Positions 12,672 to 20,477 of a DNA stretch of 23,758 bases are shown one piece after another. Where the stretch lies: positions 1-23,758 of the forward strand of contig JAFTCS010000043.1 of NCBI GenBank assembly GCA_017454565.1, given 5' to 3'. Numbering within the stretch: position 1 is the stretch's first letter; each line of letters starts with the position of its first letter. A model generated the notes under the pieces. It was not told the DNA's origin and ran no database searches. It was given only the letters and a program-made list of their open reading frames with translations. The translations under genes and the position numbers were made by a program. The DNA is from Clostridia bacterium (GTDB lineage Bacteria > Bacillota > Clostridia > Oscillospirales > Acutalibacteraceae).

Positions 12672-13742
12672 TCATATAAGCGCACACACGGCGTCGCCCA
12701 TCTCAGTGGTCGATACCTTTTTGGTGCCCTCTGTGTAAATATCCGGAGTTCTTGTGGTCTTGAGCACCTCTGCCACAGCATTTTCGATAGCGTCTGCGGC
12801 AGCAGGCTCGTCAAGCGAATATCTGAGCATCATGGCAACAGAAAGGATCGTTGCCAGCGGATTAGCTATTCCCAGACCTGCAATGTCGGGTGCGGAACCG
12901 TGTATAGGCTCGTACATGCCAAGCTTTGTGCTGTTAAGGCTTGCAGACGCCAGCATACCTATGGAACCGCTTATCATGGAAGCCTCATCGGAAATGATGT
13001 CTCCGAAAATATTGGAGGTCACAATAACGTCAAACTGCTTCGGATTTCTCACAAGCTGCATAGCGCAGTTATCCACATACAGATGGTTAAGCTCCACCTC
13101 GGGATATTCCTTTGAAAGACGGTTCATTGTCTCTCTCCAGAGTCTGGATGAATCCAGCACATTTGCCTTGTCAACGCTTGTGAGCTTCTTGCTGCGCTTC
13201 ATAGCCATATCAAAAGCGACCCTGCCGATCCTCTCGATCTCGTTCACGTTATATTTTTCGGTGTCATAGGCTGCCTTTACACCATCCTCTTCAAAGGTGC
13301 CTCTCTTGCCGAAATATATACCGCCGGTAAGCTCTCTTACTATCATTATGTCCATAGCATCGCCTATGATATCGCTTTTCAGAGGAGATGCGTTTCTCAG
13401 CGGCTCAAAGATAACTGCGGGTCTGAGGTTTGCAAAAAGACCAAGGGCGCCTCTTATGCCGAGCAGACCTGCTTCCGGGCGATTGTTTCCGGGCTGTGTG
13501 TCCCACTTCGGACCGCCCACTGCGCCAAGCAGCACAGAGTCGGACGCAAGGCACTTGTCAATGGTCTCCTGCGGCAGCGGAACACCGGTGGCGTCGATAG
13601 CGCAGCCGCCAAGCAGCGCGTCTGTATAGGTCACACTGAAGCCAAATTTAGCGGCTGTTTTATCCAGCACCTTTACAGCCTCGCCTACGATCTCAGGGCC
13701 GATGCCGTCGCCCCTGAGCAGTGTAATGTTATAGTTCTTCAT
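12672..13742 (-). CDS. leuB: 3-Isopropylmalate dehydrogenase
   Basis: LeuB oxidises and decarboxylates 3-isopropylmalate with NAD+ in leucine biosynthesis. The 356-residue protein carries LLRGDGIGPEIVGEA at the N-terminus, VLLGAVGGPKWD, LRPAVIFEPL, IVRELTGGIYFG, the KANVLDSSRLWRE helix, NIFGDIISDEASMISGSIG with the metal-binding aspartates, and the NAD-binding EPIHGSAPDIAG. These patterns fit LeuB better than isocitrate or tartrate dehydrogenases. GGGAGGAAAG is the ribosome site. A promoter lies just upstream. leuA, leuC and leuD are not adjacent. The 23-bp gap to oadG suggests that leuB is the first gene of a three-gene transcript. Confidence 0.95.
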   Translation of the reverse strand: MKNYNITLLRGDGIGPEIVGEAVKVLDKTAAKFGFSVTYTDALLGGCAIDATGVPLPQETIDKCLASDSVLLGAVGGPKWDTQPGNNRPEAGLLGIRGALGLFANLRPAVIFEPLRNASPLKSDIIGDAMDIMIVRELTGGIYFGKRGTFEEDGVKAAYDTEKYNVNEIERIGRVAFDMAMKRSKKLTSVDKANVLDSSRLWRETMNRLSKEYPEVELNHLYVDNCAMQLVRNPKQFDVIVTSNIFGDIISDEASMISGSIGMLASASLNSTKLGMYEPIHGSAPDIAGLGIANPLATILSVAMMLRYSLDEPAAADAIENAVAEVLKTTRTPDIYTEGTKKVSTTEMGDAVCALI

Positions 13743-13790
13743 TATTCTTTCCTCCCGATTATTTCTGCATAATACAAATTATCCAATATA

Positions 13791-13819
13791 ATTATACCCC
13801 CCTCATAAAAATAAGTCAA
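13791..13819 (-). promoter_or_regulatory. Promoter of leuB-oadG-oadB
   Basis: On the minus strand TTGACT (13819-13814) and TATAAT (13796-13791) are 17 nt apart, about 50 nt before the leuB start. A run of six G lies just before the -10 box. No T-box or leucine leader peptide was evident in the short leader. Confidence 0.82.
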
Positions 13820-13885
13820 CCTTTTCCTGTGAAACCACAAAAGCTTGACCAAAACTTTTGTGTTGTCTGTTTTGAAAGAATTTCT

Positions 13886-13993
13886 GTGCGTGACCCCACT
13901 GGACGATTCGCGGAGGTCGCTTCACTGCGTTTAGCTCTGAGTACGAACCGAAGCTTTGCCGCTTGCGCACAGGAGCTTGGTGACAGCCGCGAT
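13886..13993 (+). repeat. Dispersed repeat family C, copy 2
   Basis: It starts GTGCGTGACC and ends ACAGCCGCGAT like the copy at 10715-10811, with CTGAGTACGAACCGAAGCTT identical in both. Its GGTCGCTTCACTGCGTTT segment is also present at about 7640-7657. Immediately after it comes TTTAGTTTTGGT, also found in the family B copy at 7798. The 440-bp gap from leuB to the ECF gene holds this, a family B core, a promoter and a terminator. Confidence 0.7.
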
Positions 13994-14038
13994 CAGTTTA
14001 GTTTTGGTCAGAGTATACTTCGAACGCGAACAACGTTT

Positions 14039-14125
14039 TCGGGGGCGCAGGTCTCCGGTGGAGACCTCTGCGAAGCAGAAGCGCCGACCGAGCCGACAGG
14101 CGAGACGTCGGGGGGACTTTTCCGC
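14039..14125 (+). repeat. Dispersed repeat family B, core copy
   Basis: The palindrome GGTCTCCGGTGGAGACC (14050-14066) is followed by TCTGCGAAGCAGAAGCGCCG and CCGACAGGCGAGAC, as in the other copies. Internal pairing (CTGC/GCAG, GGTCTCC/GGAGACC) would allow a stable stem-loop. A continuous reading frame passes through it, but only because it lacks stops; it is not protein-like. Confidence 0.7.
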
Positions 14126-14144
14126 AAAAGTTCCACTGACAAAA

Positions 14145-14176
14145 GCACGGTACTCCGGGTTAAGGGAGCACCGTGC
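14145..14176 (-). terminator. Terminator of the CDF-ECF operon
   Basis: GCACGGT and CTCC pair with GGAG and ACCGTGC around a loop of about 8 nt with one internal mismatch. On the minus strand TTTTGTCAG follows the stem. It lies 7 nt past the ECF gene's stop. Confidence 0.75.
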
Positions 14177-14182
14177 GTAAGA

Positions 14183-14725
14183 TCACTGTTCTTTTTTAGT
14201 CACCGATTTAGGCGCCGAGAGAAAACGGCGTTTGAAGGACATTTTGTCAAGAGAGAAACCCAGAAAGACAAACAGCGCTATACTTGCCGCAGACTGTATG
14301 GCGTTGGTGGGGATATCCAGAAGAGCTGCGCCCCAGTCTCCGTAGAGCATCACAGCAGCCAGATAATAGCCTCCTATGCAGCATATCACGGCAGGAGCCA
14401 GGGCGATAATATTTCTCTTGCAGATAATATGCTGTCCGGCACTGCTGAAGGCTGCCACGCTAAGAGCCTTGATGATGACGGTCGGCAGCACCCACATGGG
14501 GTAGCCCGAAAGATAGTCCGAAAGCCCTGCCCCGATAGCGCCGGTAAGCATTGCATAGGGCAGCGGCAGAAGAGATGCCGCAAGGTAAATTATGCCGTCA
14601 CCCACATGGATGTACCCCTGATGTGTGGGAATTTTTACAAAGGATGTCAGCACATACACCATTGCGCTTAAAATTGCTGTCAGAACAAGATATTTCATCG
14701 TTTCGCTGTTTTTTCTTTTTCCCAT
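14183..14725 (-). CDS. ECF transporter S component, substrate unknown
   Basis: This 180-residue membrane protein has about five or six hydrophobic helices. The loop HQGYIHVGDGIIYLAASLLP (about residues 45-64) is the signature of energy-coupling factor substrate-binding subunits of the PF07155-like group, which bind vitamins or small metabolites and work with a shared EcfAAT module. No ECF ATPases or T component are in the window, so it would use a module encoded elsewhere. No riboswitch (thiamine, cobalamin, folate, preQ1) was recognised to reveal the substrate. GGAG lies 10 nt before the ATG. It starts 15 bp after the CDF transporter gene, and the two form an operon ending in a clear terminator. 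Confidence 0.8.
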   Translation of the reverse strand: MGKRKNSETMKYLVLTAILSAMVYVLTSFVKIPTHQGYIHVGDGIIYLAASLLPLPYAMLTGAIGAGLSDYLSGYPMWVLPTVIIKALSVAAFSSAGQHIICKRNIIALAPAVICCIGGYYLAAVMLYGDWGAALLDIPTNAIQSAASIALFVFLGFSLDKMSFKRRFLSAPKSVTKKEQ

Positions 14726-14740
14726 TACTTTTCAACTCCA

Positions 14741-15856
14741 TTAATCAGTAAAATCAGCGTCGGGCTGTATCGTTACATTATATTCCGGGTACAGCGCCCT
14801 GACCTTTTTCCTTATATTTTCAATCAGCTTCTCATTGTCCGGAGCCTTAAAATCTATTACAATATCAAAGCGGATCTCCTTTTTTTCAATGTCACAGAAA
14901 AATCCGTGCATCTGTATGACAAATTCCTCTGAACCGGTTATCTCTGCAACGGCAGTTCGTATTTTCGCGATCTCGTCACTGCCGGTATTGTGCGAATATA
15001 TTCCCACGGCAGTTACAAGAACCTGATTTTTCACCGCCACATTGTGCATTATCTCACGGCTGACCGTATCTATCTTAGTGGCTGTCCATGTATCAGGAAC
15101 CGTAATATGCACCGAAGCAAGCCATCTTCCGGGACCATAGCTGTTTAGAATAAGGTCGTAGGCTCCTAAAACTCCCTCTGTTTCACAAACAGTCTTTTTC
15201 ACGGCATCGGAAAGCTCTTTGTCAGCTCTCTCTCCCAGCAGCTTGCTTATGGTGTCTCGGATCATTTCAATACCTGCCTTGATGATAAATCCGGAAATGA
15301 TAACACCAAGATAAGCCTCCAGACTCAGACCCCAGATCAGGAATATGACTGCCGCAACTATGGTCGATACAGAGATCACAGCATCCTGGAGAGCATCCGT
15401 ACCAGAATTCACAAGAGCGTCGGATTCCACACTCTTGCCGGTCTTTCTGAAATACAGCCCCAAAAAGATCTTTATGACCACAGCCACACCCACCACAACG
15501 AAGGTTGCCGCCGAATAATCGGGCGTTTCCGGATGAATTATATTCTTCACCGATTCAACCAGCGATGCAATGCCGGCGTAGAGAATGATAACCGCGATCA
15601 CTGCCGCACTGATGTGCTCATATCTTCCGTGACCGTATGGATGATCCTTGTCAGCGGGTTTGCCGGCAAGTTTCGCTCCTATGACCGTAATAATGGACGA
15701 AAGAGCATCACTTGTATTGTTTACGGCATCAAGAACTATGGCAATGGAATTTGAAAGCAGCCCTACCACAGCCTTGAAGCCTGCCAAAAGAATATTTGAA
15801 GCAATACCTATTATGCTCGTTTTGACAATGACCTTCTGCCTGTTGACCTCAGCCAT
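14741..15856 (-). CDS. Cation diffusion facilitator (CDF) family metal exporter
   Basis: CDF proteins export divalent metals by proton antiport. The 371-residue protein has six predicted membrane helices, then a cytosolic domain from about residue 210. Helix 2 contains DAVNNTSD (Asp43, Asn47, Asp50) and helix 5 contains NSGTD (Asn150, Asp154). HPYGHGRYEH (72-81) is the family's loop motif. Neither helix has the histidine seen in classical Zn exporters, so manganese or iron is a better guess than zinc; this is inference. The C-terminal domain is longer than average, with a second alpha/beta half near 285-365. AAGGAGAG lies 7-8 nt before the ATG. The ECF gene follows by 15 bp. Confidence 0.9.
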   Translation of the reverse strand: MAEVNRQKVIVKTSIIGIASNILLAGFKAVVGLLSNSIAIVLDAVNNTSDALSSIITVIGAKLAGKPADKDHPYGHGRYEHISAAVIAVIILYAGIASLVESVKNIIHPETPDYSAATFVVVGVAVVIKIFLGLYFRKTGKSVESDALVNSGTDALQDAVISVSTIVAAVIFLIWGLSLEAYLGVIISGFIIKAGIEMIRDTISKLLGERADKELSDAVKKTVCETEGVLGAYDLILNSYGPGRWLASVHITVPDTWTATKIDTVSREIMHNVAVKNQVLVTAVGIYSHNTGSDEIAKIRTAVAEITGSEEFVIQMHGFFCDIEKKEIRFDIVIDFKAPDNEKLIENIRKKVRALYPEYNVTIQPDADFTD

Positions 15857-15884
15857 GTAAATACTCTCCTTCCGATGTGCTCAT

Positions 15885-15913
15885 ATTATAATACATTTTT
15901 TCAGATATTTCTA
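15885..15913 (-). promoter_or_regulatory. Possible promoter of the CDF-ECF operon
   Basis: TATAAT on the minus strand (15890-15885) with a weak TAGAAA 17 nt upstream, about 30 nt before the CDF start. The -10 box is strong, the -35 box poor. Confidence 0.45.
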
Positions 15914-15964
15914 CTATTTCTACAAAAAAACGCCTGTTATTTTCTACAGATTTCTTTTAACAGA

Positions 15965-15993
15965 TTTACAAAAAAGATATATTATGTTATAAT
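15965..15993 (+). promoter_or_regulatory. Promoter of putP
   Basis: TTTACA (15965-15970) and TATAAT (15988-15993) are 17 nt apart and lie 43 nt before the putP start. It diverges from the CDF promoter. Confidence 0.8.
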
Positions 15994-16035
15994 GATACTC
16001 GCTTATGCAAAATTTACCATTTTGGAGGTATTAAT

Positions 16036-17526
16036 TTGGATTGGTCTGAAATCATCGTATTCATCATCTATCTCGCATTCATGCTTGGCATTGGTGTATT
16101 CTTCTTCATCAAAACCAAGAAAAACGGCAGCGAAAAGACCTATTTCCTCGGAGGCAGGCAAATGGGTCCGTGGGTAACTGCTCTTTCGGCAGGCGCCTCA
16201 GACATGAGCGCATGGGTGCTCATGGGTCTCCCTACATCAATTTATGCAACAGGTCTGGGAAATATCTGGATACCTATCGGTCTTATTTTAGGCTACGCTA
16301 TCAGCTGGATAGTTGAAGCGCCGCGTCTGCGCCGGTTCTCTATCGTGGCAAACGACTCCATCACCATACCGCAGTACCTGAAAAACCGTTTCCTTGCAAA
16401 GTCCAACGCGCTTCAGGTCATCTGTGCAATAGTGTTCCTTCTGGCCTACACGGTTTACTCGGCATCCAGTTTCAAGGCCTGCGGCACACTTTTTAACACC
16501 GTCACCGGCATGGACCCGACTCTTGCCATGTATCTTGCGGCGATCATAATTGTGGGTTACACATTCCTTGGCGGCTTCTCGGCAGTATGCTGGACAGACT
16601 TCTTCCAGGGATTGCTTATCCTCGGCGGAATGCTCATCGCTCCTATTTTTGCCATGTCTATGGTAGATATGTCACAAGCCTCTCACATTTCATCCAACCC
16701 CGACTTCTGGAACGCCTTTTCCGACTGGAAATCCATTGTATCGGGTCTTGGCTGGGGTCTCGGATACTTCGGCATGCCCCACATCATCATCCGCTTTATG
16801 TCTATGCGTTCACAGAAGGACATGAAGAAATCAGCAATAATAGGCATCTCATGGACACTGCTCATACTTGTCTTTGCAGTTGCCATCGGTATCATCGGCC
16901 TTATGCTTCTTGGCTATGACGAGACCACAAGCAAGAATTCAACAGTATTCATCATCATGGTCAGAAAGATCTTCCCCGGCATCATTTCCGGTATTCTTCT
17001 TTCGGCTGTGCTTGCGGCATCCATGAGCACCGCCGACAGCCAGCTGCTTTCGGCATCCTCATCCTTCTCCAGCGACCTTTACAAGCCTGTTTTCAGAAAG
17101 GGCAAGGCAAGCGACAAGGAAATGCAGTGGGTCGGCCGCCTTGTTGTTCTGGCCATTGCGGTCATCGCCCTGCTCATTGCATCCAATCCTGGCTCCGCAT
17201 CCATTATGGGACTGGTTTCCAACGCATGGGGACTCTTTGGTGCGGCTATAGGTCCGTCCATCATCCTCAGCCTTTTCTGGAAGCGTTTCAGCTTTGCAGG
17301 CGCCATCGCGGGCATATCTGTGGGTGCCGTGGCAGATATATGCTGGCTGCTCTTCCTTTCCGCAGACAGTCCCACAAACACCTGTGTTTACAACACCGGC
17401 ATTTATGAGATAATTCCGGGCTTCTTTGCCGGACTCATTGCCGCAGTCATTGTTACACTTGCAACCAAAAAACCCGCAAAAGAGGTCGAAGACCTTTACG
17501 ACAAGGCTGTATCCTATAAGGACTGA
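16036..17526 (+). CDS. putP: Sodium/proline symporter
   Basis: PutP imports proline with Na+. The 496-residue protein has the sodium/solute symporter layout with about 13 membrane helices. Typical stretches are FFLGGRQ-like YFLGGRQMGPW, ALSAGASDMSAWVLMGLP (helix 2), GLGNIWIPIGLILGYA, SITIPQYLKNRF, TFLGGFSAVCWTDFFQG, and AASMSTADSQLLSASS in helix 8, where the Na+-binding Ser/Thr lie. The start is a TTG at 16036, supported by GGAGGT 6 nt upstream; no ATG fits as well. It stands alone, with its own promoter and terminator. Close relatives may also carry pantothenate or betaine, but the ASDMSAW pattern points to PutP. Confidence 0.92.
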   Translation: MDWSEIIVFIIYLAFMLGIGVFFFIKTKKNGSEKTYFLGGRQMGPWVTALSAGASDMSAWVLMGLPTSIYATGLGNIWIPIGLILGYAISWIVEAPRLRRFSIVANDSITIPQYLKNRFLAKSNALQVICAIVFLLAYTVYSASSFKACGTLFNTVTGMDPTLAMYLAAIIIVGYTFLGGFSAVCWTDFFQGLLILGGMLIAPIFAMSMVDMSQASHISSNPDFWNAFSDWKSIVSGLGWGLGYFGMPHIIIRFMSMRSQKDMKKSAIIGISWTLLILVFAVAIGIIGLMLLGYDETTSKNSTVFIIMVRKIFPGIISGILLSAVLAASMSTADSQLLSASSSFSSDLYKPVFRKGKASDKEMQWVGRLVVLAIAVIALLIASNPGSASIMGLVSNAWGLFGAAIGPSIILSLFWKRFSFAGAIAGISVGAVADICWLLFLSADSPTNTCVYNTGIYEIIPGFFAGLIAAVIVTLATKKPAKEVEDLYDKAVSYKD

Positions 17527-17554
17527 TAATCCGCAGCACAAATCATAGATGAGC

Positions 17555-17590
17555 AAAGGACACATTTCCCGCATGGAAAATGTGTCCTTT
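17555..17590 (+). terminator. Rho-independent terminator of putP
   Basis: AAAGGACACATTT pairs with AAATGTGTCCTTT around a 10-nt loop, and TTATA follows on the plus strand. It lies between the convergent putP and transketolase genes and may serve both. Confidence 0.85.
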
Positions 17591-17612
17591 TTATATCAGG
17601 TCAAACCGGATA

Positions 17613-18557
17613 TCACTTTTTTACAATCGTCTCGATGCTCTTTTCAAGACCGGCTGCATCCAGACCGAACTCGGCAAGAAGTCCGAGAGCCGGGCCGCTG
17701 TGACCGTAAACATCCTGTATGCCTATCCTTGAGACCTTTACAGGACAGTATTCGGAAGTAACAGAGCATACAGCCTCACCCAATCCGCCGATAACATTAT
17801 GCTCTTCAACGGTGATGATGCTGCCTGTCTCCTTGGCAGCCTTAATTATGATATCCTTGTCAATAGGCTTGATGGTGTGCATGTTTATAAGACGTGCATT
17901 GATGCCCTTTGCTTCAAGTGCCTTTACAGCCTTGAGAGCCTCATTTACCACCAGACCTGTAGCAATAACGGTAACGTCAGAGCCGTCCTTCAGAGTGATG
18001 CCCTTGCCTATCTCGAATTTGTATGTCTCGGGATCATTGAAGGTCTCAATGGCAAGACGTCCGAGTCTGATATAAACCGGACCATTATATGCGTAAGAAG
18101 CCTTGACAGCCTCTACCATTTCATAGTGGTCTGCAGGATTCAGCACTACCATGCCGGGAATTGTTCTCATAAGAGCCAGATCCTCACAGCACTGATGGGT
18201 AGCGCCGTCCTCACCGACTGAAATACCCGCGTGTGAGCCTGCGATCTTTACATTAAGGTGGGGGTAACCCACAGAGTTCCTTATCTGCTCGTAAGCTCTG
18301 CCTGTAGCAAACATTGCGAAGGATGCCGCAAAAGGTACCTTTCCGCAGCTTGCAAGACCGGCAGCAACGCCTATCATGTTGCCCTCGGAAATGCCGCAGT
18401 CAAAGAAACGGTCGGGATATGCTTTCTTGAAAATTTCTGTTTTGGTTGCAGCAGCCAGGTCTGCATCCAGTACGATTATTTCGGGGTGCTCCTTTGCAAG
18501 CTCGCAAAGTGCCATACCAAAGCTTTCTCTTGTTGCGATCTTTTTTGTTTCTGCCAT
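17613..18557 (-). CDS. Transketolase, C-terminal subunit
   Basis: This 314-residue protein is the second half of a split transketolase, holding the pyrimidine-binding and C-terminal domains. Seen are ATRESFGMALCELA, DADLAAATKT, the FDCGISEGNMIGVAAGLA stretch with the conserved Glu that activates thiamine diphosphate, GSHAGISVGEDGATHQ and TVEEHNVIGGLGEAV. With its partner it moves two-carbon units between sugar phosphates in the non-oxidative pentose phosphate pathway. The stop of the N-terminal gene lies 2 nt before its ATG and GGAGGC sits inside that overlap zone, so translation is coupled. Related split dehydrogenase or DXS-like pairs exist, but the motifs favour transketolase. Confidence 0.92.
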   Translation of the reverse strand: MAETKKIATRESFGMALCELAKEHPEIIVLDADLAAATKTEIFKKAYPDRFFDCGISEGNMIGVAAGLASCGKVPFAASFAMFATGRAYEQIRNSVGYPHLNVKIAGSHAGISVGEDGATHQCCEDLALMRTIPGMVVLNPADHYEMVEAVKASYAYNGPVYIRLGRLAIETFNDPETYKFEIGKGITLKDGSDVTVIATGLVVNEALKAVKALEAKGINARLINMHTIKPIDKDIIIKAAKETGSIITVEEHNVIGGLGEAVCSVTSEYCPVKVSRIGIQDVYGHSGPALGLLAEFGLDAAGLEKSIETIVKK

Positions 18558-18559
18558 GA

Positions 18560-19402
18560 TTATGCCTCCAATGCTTTAAGCTGTGCGTTAAGCTCGTCCA
18601 TTGCGATCTTATATTCGTCTGCGTTAGGAGCCTTGCCGTGCCAGCCCACTGCATTCTCCATATAAGAAACGCCCTTGCCCTTGACGGTATTGGCAATTAT
18701 AACTGTAGGTCTGCCCTTTATAGTCTTTGCCTTATTCAGAGCATCCTCAATTTCCTGATAGTTGTGTCCGTCTATCTTGATGACCTCAAAACCGAAGCCC
18801 TCAAACTTCTTGTCAAGCGGCTCAAGACCGGCAACGTCATTTACGTGGCCGTCTATCTGTAAACCGTTGAAGTCTACGATAACGCAGAGATTATCCAGCT
18901 TATTGTGAGAAGCAAACATGGCTGCCTCCCATACCTGACCCTCTTCACACTCGCCGTCACCCAGCATAGCGTATACTCTGTAATCCTTCTTGTCATACTT
19001 TCCTGCCAGAGCCATACCGCAGGCGGCTGAGATGCCCTGACCAAGCGAACCTGAGCTCATATCCACTCCGGGAGTACCCTTCATATCGGGATGACCCTGA
19101 AGCATTGCGCCGATGTGTCTGAGAGACTTGATCTCATCTGCCGGGAAATATCCCTTAAGAGCAAGTGCGCCGTAAAGCCCCGGACAGCAGTGACCCTTAG
19201 AGAGCACAAAACGATCTCTGTCAGGATCAGCGGGGTTCTTCGGGTCAACATTCATCTCCTTGAAGTAGAGATATGTTATAATGTCAGCCGCAGAAAGCGA
19301 ACCGCCGGGATGACCCGATTTTGCATTGAACACACCCTCGATAGCGTACATTCTCACCTTGCAGGCATTCTTTTTCATTTCCAAAATTTCTTGATTTTCC
19401 AT
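18560..19402 (-). CDS. Transketolase, N-terminal subunit
   Basis: The 280-residue first half binds thiamine diphosphate. SGHPGGSLSAADIITYLYF (about residues 28-46), DRFVLSKGHCCPGLYGAL, GSLGQGISAACGMAL and the GDGECEEGQVWEAA ... DFNGLQIDG diphosphate/Mg2+ motif are all present. GGAGG lies about 10 nt before the ATG. It precedes the C-terminal subunit with a 2-nt gap, so both are made in equal amounts. The 80-bp gap to the upstream membrane-anchored protein contains only a CAGACG/CGTCTG inverted repeat (19441-19460) without a T-run, so shared transcription with that gene is possible. Confidence 0.93.
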   Translation of the reverse strand: MENQEILEMKKNACKVRMYAIEGVFNAKSGHPGGSLSAADIITYLYFKEMNVDPKNPADPDRDRFVLSKGHCCPGLYGALALKGYFPADEIKSLRHIGAMLQGHPDMKGTPGVDMSSGSLGQGISAACGMALAGKYDKKDYRVYAMLGDGECEEGQVWEAAMFASHNKLDNLCVIVDFNGLQIDGHVNDVAGLEPLDKKFEGFGFEVIKIDGHNYQEIEDALNKAKTIKGRPTVIIANTVKGKGVSYMENAVGWHGKAPNADEYKIAMDELNAQLKALEA

Positions 19403-19482
19403 TCTGACAGTTTCCTCCGTTTCTGATGTATGTAAACGGACAGACGTTCAGTGCCGTCTGATCCGAGCCGTCCTATGAACAC

Positions 19483-20289
19483 TTATTTTCTGCGCTTTTT
19501 CTTGGATATGACAGTGGTGACTATCACTGCGCCTATAGCAATAACTCCGACGCTGAGCAGTGCTATGCCCCACACAAGAAATATCCAGTCGTCATTTCCG
19601 CCCTTGCTTTCTTCCTTGAGTTTCTTGAAAGCATCGGTGGTCTTTGTACTTGCAGGAGACGGTTTCAGCTCAAAGGTAGAAGTCTCACCCTGATTCTCCT
19701 TCTTAAGCTGCTCCCAGTCCTGGGGCGTCAGCACCATAGTGTCTGACAGCTCGTAGTCTGAGATATCCAGCGATGAGGTATCCCTTTCCGGTTCTTCGGA
19801 TACTTCTTCGTATACATCGGAATACTCATCATATTCCGGCTCAGTGGTCTCATATTGGTTTACATAGCTGTATTCGTAATGGTCGTTGTTATCGTCATAA
19901 ATATAAATATGGCTTGGCTCAGGTATATAGCTGCTGATCTGACTCTCCTGATGATAGTCCGGAACGCTTGGCTCTGCAGGATAGACAACTACGCTTGGCT
20001 CGCTCGGTTCAGGCTCAGGCTCCGGATCCGGCTGGGATACAGGCTCGGGATCAGGTTCCTCCGTCTGTGATGGTTCAGACACCTGAGATGGCTCCGGGTC
20101 AAAGGGAATGTCTATCGGCTCTTCCGTTCCGGATGTTACCGTACCCGGATCATCCGTTTCCGACTGCTCAGCCGGCGGAAATTCCGAAGTATCACCCGGT
20201 TCCGCGTTTACCATAGCTGTCCCGGAAATAAGCACCAGCGACGCCATAACATGAACAAGCAAATATTTCAGACCTTTTCTAATTTTCAT
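19483..20289 (-). CDS. Exported Pro/Glu/Ser-rich protein with C-terminal membrane anchor
   Basis: The 268-residue protein starts at the ATG at 20289, chosen because GAAAGGAAAAGG precedes it and it opens a good signal peptide (MKIRKGLKYLLVHVMASLVL, cleavage likely after VNA). The frame is also open from a TTG at 20313. After the signal comes an acidic, low-complexity stretch rich in Pro-Glu-Pro and Ser (residues about 30-120), a Tyr/Asp/Glu-rich part (YIYDDNNDHYEYSY and similar), then a charged region. A single membrane helix (WIFLVWGIALLSVGVIAIGA) and a basic KKKRRK tail end it. No LPxTG motif is seen, so it is probably membrane-anchored, with the Pro/Glu part outside spanning the wall. No family was recognised. 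Confidence 0.8.
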   Translation of the reverse strand: MKIRKGLKYLLVHVMASLVLISGTAMVNAEPGDTSEFPPAEQSETDDPGTVTSGTEEPIDIPFDPEPSQVSEPSQTEEPDPEPVSQPDPEPEPEPSEPSVVVYPAEPSVPDYHQESQISSYIPEPSHIYIYDDNNDHYEYSYVNQYETTEPEYDEYSDVYEEVSEEPERDTSSLDISDYELSDTMVLTPQDWEQLKKENQGETSTFELKPSPASTKTTDAFKKLKEESKGGNDDWIFLVWGIALLSVGVIAIGAVIVTTVISKKKRRK

Positions 20290-20343
20290 ATCTAACCTTT
20301 TCCTTTCGGTCAAACTGAATTCAAAGCCTTTTTACTTTTCCTT

Positions 20344-20373
20344 ATCATAGCACAAAGAATACTTCCTTTACAA
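20344..20373 (-). promoter_or_regulatory. Promoter of the Pro/Glu-rich protein gene
   Basis: On the minus strand TTGTAA (20373-20368) and TATGAT (20349-20344) are 18 nt apart, about 55 nt before the start at 20289. Confidence 0.55.
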
Positions 20374-20477
20374 CAATTTATGAAAAATTCTGCAATTTTA
20401 AGATTTATTTCCTGTATTTGACGAATATAAATGTTAATATTAACTATCAGACCTGTCCGATAACTCTGAGCCTGAGT

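Noticed and set aside
13743..13830. T-box or leucine attenuator before leuB
   Set aside because: The promoter lies about 50 nt from the start codon, leaving no room for a T-box, and there is no leucine-rich leader peptide.
13829..14671. 280-codon open frame on the plus strand
   Set aside because: It crosses repeats B and C, a terminator and the antisense of the ECF gene; it is open only because those repeats lack stops.
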